NCBI GenBank assembly: GCA_963767645.1
Contig: CAVYEW010000014.1
Coordinates: forward strand, 390,020-454,019
From: DATFDN01 sp963767645
GTDB taxonomy: Bacteria; Pseudomonadota; Alphaproteobacteria; Acetobacterales; Acetobacteraceae
Length of the DNA: 64,000 bases
Direction: 5' to 3'
A program made the translations under genes and the position numbers. The notes under the pieces were generated by a model, which searched no databases, had not been told where the DNA came from, and saw only the letters and a list, made by a program, of their open reading frames with translations. Of the stretch, positions 50,612 to 59,402 are shown piece by piece. How positions within the stretch are numbered: position 1 is the first letter of the stretch; each line of letters begins with the position of its first letter.

Positions 50612-51255
50612 GACCGGACCTCCGCATCCGCCGGGTCCGCGACGAGGTGTCCGCGCCTTCGGCCGCCGGTGATCATGGTGACGAGGGTGGATGGAACGAT
50701 GGCGACCAGAGCAAGGTGGACCACGATGAACCCGACGATCAGCGCCATCAGCGCGAAATGGATGCGCCGCGCGATGTCGTACTCGCCGAACAGCGCGGTC
50801 AACGGATGGAGCTGCACCGGCTTCCAGATCGAGATCCCGGTCAGCACGGTCAGGATCGCGACCACGAGCACGCCCGCATAGAGCAGCTTCTGCACCGAGT
50901 TGTACGTCCCGTGCTCGTGGCGCAGCCGGAAGCGCATCGCCGCCCGCAGGTCGCGCCAGATGCCGGCCGGGGTAATGGGGAAGAAGTCACGGCGGAAATG
51001 GCCGCTGAGCACGCCGTAGGCGAGATAGATCAGCCCGTCGATCACCAGCAGCCACATGGCGGCGAAGTGCCAGGCGAGCGCGCCGGCGAGCCATCCGCCG
51101 AGCGTCGCCCAACGCGGAAACGCGAACGGCAGAATGGGCGAGGCGTTGTAGATCTGCCAGCCGCTCAGGATCATGCAGATCATGGCGAAGGCGCCAACCC
51201 AGTGGGTCAGGCGAACCACCAGCGGGCGGAGGGGCCGGGCGAGCACGTCTGACAT
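50608..51255 (-). CDS. Cytochrome b561/b6-type membrane protein
   Basis: A 215-residue integral membrane protein with four to five helices. His18 (VVRLTHWVGAF), His63 (LAWHFAAMW), His166 (RRIHFALM) and His180 (FIVVHLAL) are candidate b-type heme ligands, as in hydrogenase-type cytochrome b subunits. It is probably the electron donor that links the quinone pool to the exported molybdopterin enzyme, with which it overlaps (ATGA); this is inferred. AAAGGGA lies upstream of the ATG. Confidence 0.87.
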   Translation of the reverse strand: MSDVLARPLRPLVVRLTHWVGAFAMICMILSGWQIYNASPILPFAFPRWATLGGWLAGALAWHFAAMWLLVIDGLIYLAYGVLSGHFRRDFFPITPAGIWRDLRAAMRFRLRHEHGTYNSVQKLLYAGVLVVAILTVLTGISIWKPVQLHPLTALFGEYDIARRIHFALMALIVGFIVVHLALVAIVPSTLVTMITGGRRRGHLVADPADAEVRS

Positions 51256-51388
51256 GAATGTCCCTTTCGGACTGTGAGCGCTGACGGGGTGTTCGCCCTA
51301 TACCGGCCAGAGTTACAGTCAAAACCGTTTCCGGGCTAGTTGCCGCGTCCCCCTGTGCGCTTCCGCGCCGCCCTTCTATGCTGCGCGC

Positions 51389-52063
51389 ATGTGCGGACGC
51401 TTCGCCTCCACCCTCCCCCCGGAAGCCCTCGCCCGGATCTTCGGCACGGTGAACCCGCTCCCGAACACCGCGGCGACGTGGAACCTCGCGCCGAGCCAGG
51501 ATGCGATGGTGGTGCGGCGGCATCCCGAGGGCGAGCGGCATCTCGATCTGCTCAAATGGGGGCTGCTGCCCTATTGGACCAAGGATCCCGCGAAGGCGCA
51601 GCGTCCGATCAACGCGCGCGCCGAGACCGTGGCGACCTCCGGCATGTTCAAGGGCGCGTTCGCCGCGCGCCGCTGCATCGTCCCCGCTTCGGCCTTCTAC
51701 GAGTGGCGCAAGACCGGCGGGCCGAAGCAGCCCTTCGCCTTCGCGCGCCAGGACGGCCAGCCGATCGCCTTCGCCGGCCTCTGGGAAAGCTTCCGCTGGC
51801 CCTCCGGCGAAATCGCGCGCAGCTTCGCCATCATCACCACCGCGGCCAACGCGATGATGCGGCCGATCCATGACCGCATGGCGGTGGTCCTGGAGCCGGC
51901 GGACTGGCCGGTCTGGCTCGGCGAGCAGGACGGCGATCCGGCGCGCCTGCTGCACCCGCCCGGCGATGCAGTGCTGAGGCTCTGGCCGGTAAGCCCGCGG
52001 GTCAACGCTCCCAGAAACAACACCGCCGACCTGCTGGACAGGCTCGAGCTGAACTCCGCCTGA
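51389..52063 (+). CDS. Abasic-site processing protein, YedK/HMCES (SRAP) family
   Basis: A 224-residue SRAP-domain protein that covalently caps abasic sites in single-stranded DNA through Cys2. MCGRFAST, the ARAET motif (PINARAETVA), CIVPASAFYEWRK and PIHDRMAVVL with the catalytic His are all present, in the normal order. The start is fixed by the requirement for Cys2. No LexA box of the GTTC-N7-GTTC type is evident upstream, despite the family's association with the SOS response. Confidence 0.93.
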   Translation: MCGRFASTLPPEALARIFGTVNPLPNTAATWNLAPSQDAMVVRRHPEGERHLDLLKWGLLPYWTKDPAKAQRPINARAETVATSGMFKGAFAARRCIVPASAFYEWRKTGGPKQPFAFARQDGQPIAFAGLWESFRWPSGEIARSFAIITTAANAMMRPIHDRMAVVLEPADWPVWLGEQDGDPARLLHPPGDAVLRLWPVSPRVNAPRNNTADLLDRLELNSA

Positions 52064-52192
52064 AAAGTCTTACGGATGTCTCGCCGACGCAGATATTGCT
52101 TCGGATAGGTACAGCCGCCCCCGCGAAAGACGAATGAGGATAAAGGGCGGTTATATGAGGTCACGCTTTTCGTAAGCGCCCAACGTGATCCG

Positions 52193-53323
52193 CTATCGCG
52201 AGGCGCGCTGGCGCTGCTGCCACTCCAGGAAATTGCGGAACAGCGTTTCCTCCTGCTCACGGTTCAGCCCGTTGGGCGAGACATTGGCGTGCGAGAGGAA
52301 GTTGTTGAATTCGGCCTGTTGCGCCGAGCTCGCCGTGGCGACCGAAGGCAGGCGGTCCAACGCCGCCTGGGCGGGCGCGAACCGGGTCCATCCCGGAACC
52401 TGCGCGGCCAGGTTCACCTCGCGCCATTTCGGATGGCGCGGCGGCTGCAGGAATTGCTGGAACTTGGAGAAGAAGGCGTCGATGAAGCGGCTCACCCGCG
52501 CATAGCGGTCGGTGCGCGGGCCCCAGGCGAACACCGCCATCACCGATCCGACCGCGATCGTGTCGACCGGCTTGTCCGCGACCAGGGCCGGGTAGGATTG
52601 ATGGTCGAGCTGCGCGGGCAGGTAGGTGTCCACCAGGTTCTGCGCGAACGGCACGGACAGGAAGTGCAGGCCGGTATCGGAGCCGAGCGCGGAGAAGAGC
52701 TTGGCCGGCTTGCCGGTCACATAGACCAGGGCCGAAATCTCCCCGTTCTTCAGCTTCTCGAGCGCGCTCTGCTGATCGTAATAGGTCGGATCGACGGCAA
52801 CATTCAGGCCTTGGAACAGGACCGACGAGGTCATGGCCGTGCCGCTGCCGCGCACGTCCACGTTCACCTTCTTGCCGGCGAGATCCTCGATGGCGTTGAT
52901 CTCGGGGCGGGCAAGGATATGGACTTCCTCGTCGTACAGCTTGGAGATGTATTGCAGCGACCTCTCAAGGTTCGGGTAGAGGTGGTTGAGCTTGGCATAG
53001 GCCAGCACGTCGGACTGCACGATGCCGATATCGATGCCGTGGAGATAGAGGACATCGGAAACGTTCTGCAGCGAGCCCTTGCCCACCACGGTCAGGACGC
53101 GGAGCTGGTCTCCCGCATCGAGCACGTTGGAAAGATCAGAGGCGATGCGGACATAGGTCCCGTCGACGCCGCCCGAGATGACCCCGACCGTATGGGCGTT
53201 GGCGGCCGCTATCTCGGCCGCGGTCTGATCGAGCGGATTGGCCGCGCGAGAGGCGACGGGAACCAGAAGGGCGAGCGTCAGCGCAACGGCGCAGAGGCGT
53301 CGGCAAAGCAGTCCCGGGTTCAT
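52193..53323 (-). CDS. TAXI-family TRAP-type solute-binding protein
   Basis: A 376-residue periplasmic binding protein: a signal peptide (ALTLALLVPVASRA) and the TAXI pattern (HTVGVISGGVDGTYVRIASDLSNVL, LNVAVDPTYYDQQSALEKLKNGEISALVYVTGKPAKL, VRGSGTAMTSSVLF). TAXI proteins normally serve TRAP importers, but no TRAP permease is in the window. Instead it sits 7 bases downstream of a large membrane-anchored ATPase and must be cotranscribed with it. It could therefore act as a sensor rather than a transporter component. The C-terminus has an extra Gln/Arg-rich stretch (LSHANVSPNGLNREQEETLFRNFLEWQQRQ). Confidence 0.85.
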   Translation of the reverse strand: MNPGLLCRRLCAVALTLALLVPVASRAANPLDQTAAEIAAANAHTVGVISGGVDGTYVRIASDLSNVLDAGDQLRVLTVVGKGSLQNVSDVLYLHGIDIGIVQSDVLAYAKLNHLYPNLERSLQYISKLYDEEVHILARPEINAIEDLAGKKVNVDVRGSGTAMTSSVLFQGLNVAVDPTYYDQQSALEKLKNGEISALVYVTGKPAKLFSALGSDTGLHFLSVPFAQNLVDTYLPAQLDHQSYPALVADKPVDTIAVGSVMAVFAWGPRTDRYARVSRFIDAFFSKFQQFLQPPRHPKWREVNLAAQVPGWTRFAPAQAALDRLPSVATASSAQQAEFNNFLSHANVSPNGLNREQEETLFRNFLEWQQRQRASR

Positions 53324-53330
53324 CGGTTCC

Positions 53331-56192
53331 TCATTGGTTTGGCCCTGCCCCGAGCCGCCGCAGGAGCTGCGGAGCCTCGGCGTCCCCGCGTCCGGCCGCC
53401 GTCCGGTACCAATCCGCGGCGGCCTTCGGATCGGGCTCCATGCCCCGCGCCTTGATGGTGGCGAGGAAAGCGGGGTCGTAGGTCTTCCCGGCCGCCGCCG
53501 CGGCGCGGGCGCTGCCGCCTTCGGCAGCCCGTTCGTAGAACAGCCGCGCCGCCGAAACGTCGCCGACCGCGAACAGGGCGTCGCCCCTGGAGAGCAGGGC
53601 GTTCATCATCGCCTCCGGCATGCGCTTGGCCCCGCTGGCGGCGCCGACATTGGCCGCGGCGGGTGCGACGCCGGTCGGGGGTGCGGGCGGTGCCTGCGGC
53701 TGAGCGATGCGCGGCGGACTCGCCAATGCCTGGCGCTGCGGTGCCTCGGCCGTCGCCTCTTGCGGCGGAGCGGCGGGCGTTGGGGGAGCGGTCGGCGTGA
53801 CCGTGATGGTCGTCGCTGGCGCGGCGGGCGCTTGCTGCGGTTGGGGGGGAGCGGCAGCGGGTGTCGGTGCCGGCGTAGGCTCAGACTGGGCGCCGGCTTG
53901 TGCAGTCGCTGCCGGCGCGGCTGGCTGCGCGGCCTCCGGTGCGGGTGCTGGCGCTGGGGTTTCGGCGTGCTCGGTCTGCGGCGGGCTCGCGGCGGCCGGC
54001 GTCTCCGCCGGAGCGGGCTGCGCACCGGCCTGCTCGGTCGGTGCCGGGGCGGGCTCCTGGGCTGCGGCGGGCGGTTCAGCCTGCTCGGTCTGCGGGGCGG
54101 CTGCGGCAGCCGGCGTCTCCGCCGGAGTGGGCTGCGCACCGGCCTGCTCGATCGGCGCCGGGGCGGGTTCCTGGGCTGCGGCAGCTGCGGCGGGCGGTTC
54201 AGCCTGCTCGGTCCGCGGGGTGGCTGCGGCAGCCGGCGTCTCCGCCGGAGGGGGCTGCGCGCCGGCTTGCTCGGTCGGCGCCGGGGTGGGCGCCTCGGCA
54301 GGTGCGGCAGCTGCGGCGGGCGCGGGCGCCGCGGTCTCGGCCCGCTCGGTCTGCGGCGGGCTTGCGGCGGCCGGCGTCTCCGCCGGACCGGGTTCCTGCC
54401 GGCCGGCTTGCTCGGTCGGCGCCGGGGCGGGTTCCTGGGCTGCGGCAGCTGCGGCGGGCGTTTCAGCCTGCTGGGCCTGCGGTGTAGCTGCGGCGGCCGG
54501 CGTCTCCGCCGGACCGGGTTCCTGCCGGCCGGCTTGCTCGGTCGGCGCCGGGGCGGGCTCCTGGGCTGCGGCAGCTGCGGCGGGCGTTTCAGCCTGCTCG
54601 GTCTGCGGCGGGCTTGCGGCGGCCGGCGCCTCCGCCGGACCGGGCTCCTGCGAACCGGCTTGCTCGGTGGGCGCCGGCGCGGGCTCCTGCGTTCCGGCGA
54701 CGGGTGTCGCGGCGGGCGCTTCGGCGCGCTCCGCTGGCGTAGCCGGAGCGGGCTGTCCGCCTTGGGCCTCCATGTTGGCATCCGCCGCTTGCGTCTCGGC
54801 CGGATTTGCCTGCTCGGCGAGCCGCCCTTGCTCCGGCGCGGTCCCGGCCTGCTCCGCCGGCGATGCGGATGGTGATGGCGCCATCTCCGCCTCGGGCGGG
54901 GGGGTTGCCGTCGCCTCGGTCGCGGCTTGGGCGCCTGCAGCGTCCGAGGCTCCCTCCTGCTCGGCCCCTTGTGCCGGTGCGCGCGCGGGCGGCGTCGGGG
55001 GAGCTTGTGCCTCGTCAGCGACTGCGTCGCTATTGTCGGCGACCAGTGCGACCACCCGCGGCGAGGCGCCGCTTACGCGCAGTCGGGACGTAGAGCCCGC
55101 GGGGTCGGAGCTAAACTGGGCGGGAGACCCGTCGATCCGGTCGGCTTGCGCATACGCGGCCGGGCGCAACGCCTCTGCCGCCAGCGCGGGCTGGTCGGCC
55201 GCCGTTCGGGGATCTTGCGGGTGCGGTCCCAGCCCGGCGCCCGCCAACAGCCGCCACCCGGCTACCCCGATGGCAAGCATCAGGATTCCGCCCACGCCAC
55301 CGAGCGAACGCCTGAACCAGCGATCGGTCACGGGCGAGCCGGCGGGTTCCCGGCGCGGTTGGGCCAGCATCGATCGGCTGGCCCGCACGGCGGGGGCGGC
55401 GGCAACCACGTCACGCGCGATAATCCCGTCCGCCCGCAAATCGGCGGTCGCGCACGCCTGGTCGAGCAGCGCGGCGAGACGGCCGGGGACGCCCTGACCC
55501 GCTTCCAGCAAGCGGCGCAGCGCGCCGTCGGCGATCACCTCCCGGATCGCGTTTTCGGATCTGCCGAGATGGTAGGCGACGAACGCCTGTGCCTCCGCAT
55601 CGGTCAGCCGGTCCAGCGAGTGGCGGATGGCGATAGCCGATCCGACCTCCCGCAAAGGTCCGAGCTGCACCGTGTCCCAGAAGTCCGGCCGGCCGGACAG
55701 CAGGACCTGCCAGGGCGGCTCTCCCCCTGCCGGCCAGGCAGCCAGCCGATGCAGGAACTGCAGCGTCTCGGGCAGCAGGAGATGGACGTCATCGACCACG
55801 AGGAGCTGGGACCCGAGATCGTGCTGCGCAGCAACGGTCTTGCGGATCAGGGTATCGAGCGCCGGCTGCGCCAGCGGCACGGTACGCCGGCCGAGCGCCT
55901 GCGCGGCCACCTCGGCAAGCTGCACGCGGTCCGAACGCGACAGCTCGATCTCGACGATCCGCTCGCCGTAGGCGCGGAGTTGGCCCACAGCCTCGTGCAG
56001 CGCGGTCGTCTTGCCGATCCCCGCCGGGCCGGTGAGGGCGACCATCGGGTAGCGGTTCAGGACCGCCTGCACGATCGCGGCCACGGCGCCCTGCTGCGCC
56101 GAACCGAGGAACGGAGCCGCGAAAACCGTCTCGTCGGGGAAATCGGCGCCAAGCGATTGGCGCAGGGTCGGAGACACGTCGTCCTGCCCCAC
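53331..56192 (-). CDS. ExeA-like AAA ATPase with a repeat linker and C-terminal repeat domain
   Basis: A 953-residue protein. Residues 1-270 are an ExeA/GspA-like AAA domain: Walker A TGPAGIGKTT (residues 54-63), Walker B LLVVDD (130-135). Residues 298-318 (LGGVGGILMLAIGVAGWRLLA) are a membrane segment. A long Ala/Pro/Glu/Gln/Thr linker follows, in which residues 502-750 are about six copies of a unit of roughly 42 residues (EPAPAPTEQAG..EPGPAETPAAA). The C-terminus (about 857-950: ALLSRGDALFAVGDVSAARLFYERAAEGGSARA, DPKAAADWYRTAAGRGDAEA) is TPR/Sel1-like. Predicted topology: ATPase in the cytoplasm, linker and repeat domain in the periplasm. It starts with GTG. Coupled with the TAXI protein downstream. 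Confidence 0.78.
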   Translation of the reverse strand: MGQDDVSPTLRQSLGADFPDETVFAAPFLGSAQQGAVAAIVQAVLNRYPMVALTGPAGIGKTTALHEAVGQLRAYGERIVEIELSRSDRVQLAEVAAQALGRRTVPLAQPALDTLIRKTVAAQHDLGSQLLVVDDVHLLLPETLQFLHRLAAWPAGGEPPWQVLLSGRPDFWDTVQLGPLREVGSAIAIRHSLDRLTDAEAQAFVAYHLGRSENAIREVIADGALRRLLEAGQGVPGRLAALLDQACATADLRADGIIARDVVAAAPAVRASRSMLAQPRREPAGSPVTDRWFRRSLGGVGGILMLAIGVAGWRLLAGAGLGPHPQDPRTAADQPALAAEALRPAAYAQADRIDGSPAQFSSDPAGSTSRLRVSGASPRVVALVADNSDAVADEAQAPPTPPARAPAQGAEQEGASDAAGAQAATEATATPPPEAEMAPSPSASPAEQAGTAPEQGRLAEQANPAETQAADANMEAQGGQPAPATPAERAEAPAATPVAGTQEPAPAPTEQAGSQEPGPAEAPAAASPPQTEQAETPAAAAAAQEPAPAPTEQAGRQEPGPAETPAAAATPQAQQAETPAAAAAAQEPAPAPTEQAGRQEPGPAETPAAASPPQTERAETAAPAPAAAAAPAEAPTPAPTEQAGAQPPPAETPAAAATPRTEQAEPPAAAAAAQEPAPAPIEQAGAQPTPAETPAAAAAPQTEQAEPPAAAQEPAPAPTEQAGAQPAPAETPAAASPPQTEHAETPAPAPAPEAAQPAAPAATAQAGAQSEPTPAPTPAAAPPQPQQAPAAPATTITVTPTAPPTPAAPPQEATAEAPQRQALASPPRIAQPQAPPAPPTGVAPAAANVGAASGAKRMPEAMMNALLSRGDALFAVGDVSAARLFYERAAEGGSARAAAAAGKTYDPAFLATIKARGMEPDPKAAADWYRTAAGRGDAEAPQLLRRLGAGPNQ
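53943..54689. repeat. In-frame minisatellite in the AAA gene
   Basis: About six imperfect copies of a unit near 126 bp (42 codons, spacings of 38-47 codons between successive EQAG motifs), all in frame. Copy number could change by recombination or slippage and would lengthen or shorten the periplasmic linker. Also a likely misassembly site. Confidence 0.8.
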
Positions 56193-56376
56193 AATCTAGA
56201 GTTATATCCTCGTTAATTCTTAGTTGTCTGCATGAAAGGCGGGCGTGTCAAGCAAATGCCGCTATCACGGCCGATAGGTGCCTGTCGGGACCGTGATCTT
56301 GTTTTGTTCCCCTCAGCCTTTGACTGATGGACAAGAGCAGCTCCGCCGGCCAGCTTCGACGGGCCCCGGGCTGCTA

Positions 56377-57357
56377 TCAGAACTTGAAGGAGACTGAAGC
56401 GGAGCCGTACTGGAACGGACCGCCCGCCTGACCGTGGAACTCGTGGCTGCGGATCACGTCGGTGAAACTGATCCGAAGACCGAACGCCATCACCGCGACG
56501 CCGGCCTGGAACTCGCCCACGAAGGGAATGCGCGAGACATGCGGGGTGGAGCGGAACGGCTCGCCGTCCATCGTTCCATCGTATCCGACCGCTTGCCCGT
56601 CGATGCCGGCGAAGGCGTACCACGCGAACGGGCGCGTGGCGTTGTAGGCGTCCCAGCCGTTCAGTCCGGGCGCGATCAGCGGCGCCCCGAAATCCGCGGC
56701 GAGCCCCTGCCCTATCCGCACCTGCCCTCCCGCCAGCCCGTACACCCGCCAGGTGCCGAGCCCGGCGGTGAGCGTCGGCAGCGCGTCCAGCTCGAATGGC
56801 CCGGCGCTTGCGATGGGCAACCGCCAGATGCGGCTGGCCAGCACCTCGCCGACCGGCTGGTTGGGCAACTGGCTGTCCCAGCCCCGGTTCGGCCCTTGGC
56901 CGATCAGATGATGGAATGCGTCCTGCACGTCCTTGCCGGCCGCGCCCGGCCCGATGACGCCGAGATCGAGGTCGAGCACGCTGCGAACACGGTCGGTGTC
57001 GTGGATGAGAGCGATATTGCCGAGGAGCAGCCCGGCATAGGGCCGGTCGCGCGGATCGGGCGGGGAGATCTGCGTGTTGCGCGGCGTGAACAACAGCTGC
57101 GACAGGCCGAGCGTCAGCCGCTCCTGGCCCGCGCCGAACAGCACCTGTCCCAATCGCGCGAACGCATCCGGCATGACGCCGGTTGGCGAGGTGGTGGAGA
57201 GGCGGAGGCCGGAGGTGTAGTACCGATCAGTGCCCGCCGTCGCGTCATTCTCGATCTGTAAAGTGACGATACGCTGCGGATCGGGCAAGGGATCGGCACG
57301 CACCCGATGAGAAACCGCGAGCGCGATGCCCGCCAGCAGGATGACGCGCCGGCTCAA
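56377..57357 (-). CDS. lpxR: Lipid A 3'-O-deacylase, LpxR family
   Basis: A 326-residue outer-membrane beta-barrel that trims lipid A. After a short signal peptide (VILLAGIALAVSHRVRA) come IENDATAGTDRYYTSGLRLS, with the Asn-Asp and Ser/Thr pattern of LpxR, then RPYAGLLLGNIALIHD, QDAFHHLIGQGPNRGWDSQLPNQP and a C-terminal aromatic strand (YGSASVSFKF). The start appears to be TTG at 57357; no ATG fits, so the exact N-terminus is less sure. Confidence 0.83.
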   Translation of the reverse strand: MSRRVILLAGIALAVSHRVRADPLPDPQRIVTLQIENDATAGTDRYYTSGLRLSTTSPTGVMPDAFARLGQVLFGAGQERLTLGLSQLLFTPRNTQISPPDPRDRPYAGLLLGNIALIHDTDRVRSVLDLDLGVIGPGAAGKDVQDAFHHLIGQGPNRGWDSQLPNQPVGEVLASRIWRLPIASAGPFELDALPTLTAGLGTWRVYGLAGGQVRIGQGLAADFGAPLIAPGLNGWDAYNATRPFAWYAFAGIDGQAVGYDGTMDGEPFRSTPHVSRIPFVGEFQAGVAVMAFGLRISFTDVIRSHEFHGQAGGPFQYGSASVSFKF

Positions 57358-57397
57358 GCGTGTTCACTCATGCCATCCCCCTTCTTCCGGCCCACAC

Positions 57398-57480
57398 CGT
57401 CATGCCCGCGAAGGCGCGCATCCAGGCCAGCATCGTAGGCAGACGCGTTGCCCCTGGATTCCCGCTTTCGCGGGAATGAC
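57398..57480. repeat. Dispersed inverted repeat, family C
   Basis: Begins CCGTCATGCCCGCGAAGGCG and ends CGCTTTCGCGGGAATGACGG, so the ends are inverted repeats of each other. The CCTGGATTCCCGCTTTCGCGG part also appears in shortened form at 28580-28605 (CCTGGATCCCTGCTTTCGCGG). Confidence 0.75.
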
Positions 57481-57530
57481 GGAACCCATGTCAGAGCACA
57501 GGCCGATTGGTGTTAACGGCACGTATCGCG

Positions 57531-57557
57531 CGTGGGGAGCGCAGCGCGCGCCCCACG
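57531..57557 (-). terminator. Hairpin downstream of the catalase gene
   Basis: CGTGGGG (57531-57537) pairs with CCCCACG (57551-57557), with a GC-rich interior, 7 bases beyond the catalase stop. No T-run follows, so termination strength is uncertain. Confidence 0.35.
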
Positions 57558-57563
57558 GATTCT

Positions 57564-59138
57564 CTACTCGGCCGCCTTGCTGTGCAGCGGGCTGACGTTC
57601 GGCGCCGCCCGGTTCTGGCCCGGCGCGGGCCTGCCGGGCAGCGGCGGCAGCGCCTTCGCCTTCTCGAGATCAATCCCGGCGCCCTCGGCCACGCGACGGC
57701 CATAGTCCGCGTCGCAGTGCCAGAAATGCCAGACCATCCGCAGCTGGATCTGCTCCGGGCACGCCTTCATGTCGGCGACGAGATTGGCGATCAGGTCGTC
57801 ACGCTCCCAGTCCTGGAACGTGCGGTAGCGCTCGCCGGCCTGCGTGTAGTCATCGGCGGTACGGCTGATCGGGTAGCGGCCAAGCTCGCCTTCCACCCGC
57901 TGGTGGTAGTCCTGCGCGCGCTTGGGTGCCTCCTGCAGGCCGCCCATGATGCTCGGCTCGTAGTTGACGTGCTTGTTCTCGCCGGCGCCGTCCACCCGAT
58001 AGGTCATCTGCCCGTCCCGCTGGTTGGTGCGGGCCTGCGCCGTCTTCGGCGCGTTGACCGGCAGCTGCAGGTAGTTGGGGCCAACGCGATAGCGCTGCGT
58101 GTCGGAGTAGGACAGCGTGCGCCCCTGCAGCATCTTGTCGTCCGAGAAGTCGATGCCGTCCACCAGCACGCCGGTGCCGAAGGCGGACTGCTCGCTCTCG
58201 GCAAAGAAATTCTCCGGGTTGCGGTCGAGCACCATGCGCCCAACGGGAAGCAGCGGGAACTTGTCCTCCGGCCAGCGCTTGGTGTCGTCCAGCGGGTCGA
58301 AGCTGAGCTCGGGGTGCTCGTCGTCGGACATGATCTGCGCGCAGAACTCCCACTCCGGATAGTCGCCGCGCTCGATCGCCTCATAGAGGTCCTTGGTCGC
58401 GTGGCCGACTTCGCGGGCCTGGATCTCGGCAGCCTGCTCGCTGGTCAGGTTGCGCACGCCCTGCTTCGGCACCCAGGAGAACTTGACGAGGTGCGCGACG
58501 CCCTGGTCGTTGACCAGCTTGTAGGTGTTGACGCTGGAGCCCTCCATCTCGCGATAAGTGGCGGGAATGCCCCACGGGCTCTTCACCCACGTCACCATGT
58601 GCAGCGATTCCGGAGAGTTCGACACGAAGTCGAAGAAGCGCCAGGCCTCCTGCCGGTTCGTCACCGGGTCGGGCTTGAAGGCGTGGATCATGTCGGGGAA
58701 CTTGATGGCGTCGCGGATGAAGAAGATCCGCAGGTTGTTGCCCACCAGGTCCCAGTTGCCGTCCTCGGTGTAGAACTTCACCGCGAAGCCGCGCGGATCG
58801 CGCGCCGTCTCCGGGCTGTCCTTGCTGCCGATCACGGTGGAGAAGCGCACGAACAGCGGCGTGCGCTTGCCGGCCTGGGTCAGCACCTTGGCCCGCGTGT
58901 ACTTGCTGGCCGGCTCGTCGCCGATCTTGCCGTAGGCCTCGAAATAGCCGTGTGCGCTGGTGCCGCGCGCATGCACCACCCGCTCGGGGATGCGCTCGCG
59001 GTCGAAATGGGTGATCTTCTCGATGAACTGGTAGTTCTCGAGCGTGGTCGGACCGCGCTCGCCCACCGTGCGCAAATTCTGGTTGTCGGAGACGGGATGG
59101 CCTTGACGTGTCGTGAGGATGCGCCGTTCGTCAGTCAT
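57564..59138 (-). CDS. Monofunctional heme catalase
   Basis: A 524-residue catalase that breaks down hydrogen peroxide. The active-site His56 lies in RVVHARGTSAHG, Asn128 in FYTEDGNWDLVGNN, and the heme-ligating Tyr in LSYSDTQRYRVGPNYLQLPVN, all conserved. The size fits the small-subunit (clade 3-like) group. No signal peptide is present. AGGAGG lies eight bases upstream of the ATG. It is divergent from ohr, sharing a 264-base control region. Confidence 0.93.
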   Translation of the reverse strand: MTDERRILTTRQGHPVSDNQNLRTVGERGPTTLENYQFIEKITHFDRERIPERVVHARGTSAHGYFEAYGKIGDEPASKYTRAKVLTQAGKRTPLFVRFSTVIGSKDSPETARDPRGFAVKFYTEDGNWDLVGNNLRIFFIRDAIKFPDMIHAFKPDPVTNRQEAWRFFDFVSNSPESLHMVTWVKSPWGIPATYREMEGSSVNTYKLVNDQGVAHLVKFSWVPKQGVRNLTSEQAAEIQAREVGHATKDLYEAIERGDYPEWEFCAQIMSDDEHPELSFDPLDDTKRWPEDKFPLLPVGRMVLDRNPENFFAESEQSAFGTGVLVDGIDFSDDKMLQGRTLSYSDTQRYRVGPNYLQLPVNAPKTAQARTNQRDGQMTYRVDGAGENKHVNYEPSIMGGLQEAPKRAQDYHQRVEGELGRYPISRTADDYTQAGERYRTFQDWERDDLIANLVADMKACPEQIQLRMVWHFWHCDADYGRRVAEGAGIDLEKAKALPPLPGRPAPGQNRAAPNVSPLHSKAAE

Positions 59139-59402
59139 GTTTCATTCCTCCTGAGGCGCGGCCAGCCCCCGCGCAGCCCGTCGGGCACGGATCACATGGG
59201 GCCGGTCAGCGAAAGCGATATAGCCTGCTGGCTGATAGCGCCGAATCTGGCATCCGGGTTCGATGCCGTCAACACGATCGCCGATGTCCTGGGTGCGCGG
59301 TTTTACCTCGGAACCGGCCGGGGCTACACGAGGGTCTCGGCTCCGGCGGCGTCCGTGTGCTCGGATTTCGGGGCCGGAACCGACAACTCAGGAGGAGCCA
59401 TC
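59139..59402. promoter_or_regulatory. Divergent control region between catalase and ohr
   Basis: 264 bases that must hold both promoters. A short dyad, AGCC-TGCT-GGCT (59222-59233), flanked by ATA on the left and GATA on the right, has a T-N11-A appearance as in LysR-type (for example OxyR-like) sites; this is weak evidence. No regulator gene is adjacent. Confidence 0.3.

Noticed and set aside
51256..51388. LexA box upstream of the YedK/HMCES gene
   Set aside because: Only a loose AACCGTTTCC-like stretch is present; no GTTC-N7-GTTC match.
53943..54689. Regularly spaced repeats considered as a CRISPR array
   Set aside because: Units of about 126 bp are contiguous, in frame and without unique spacers or palindromic repeats of 24-37 bp; no cas genes are present.
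53707..55497. A Gly/Cys/Ala-rich 596-codon frame opposite the AAA gene
   Set aside because: It arises from reading the Ala/Pro repeat backwards; the minus-strand frame has a Walker ATPase and a membrane segment.
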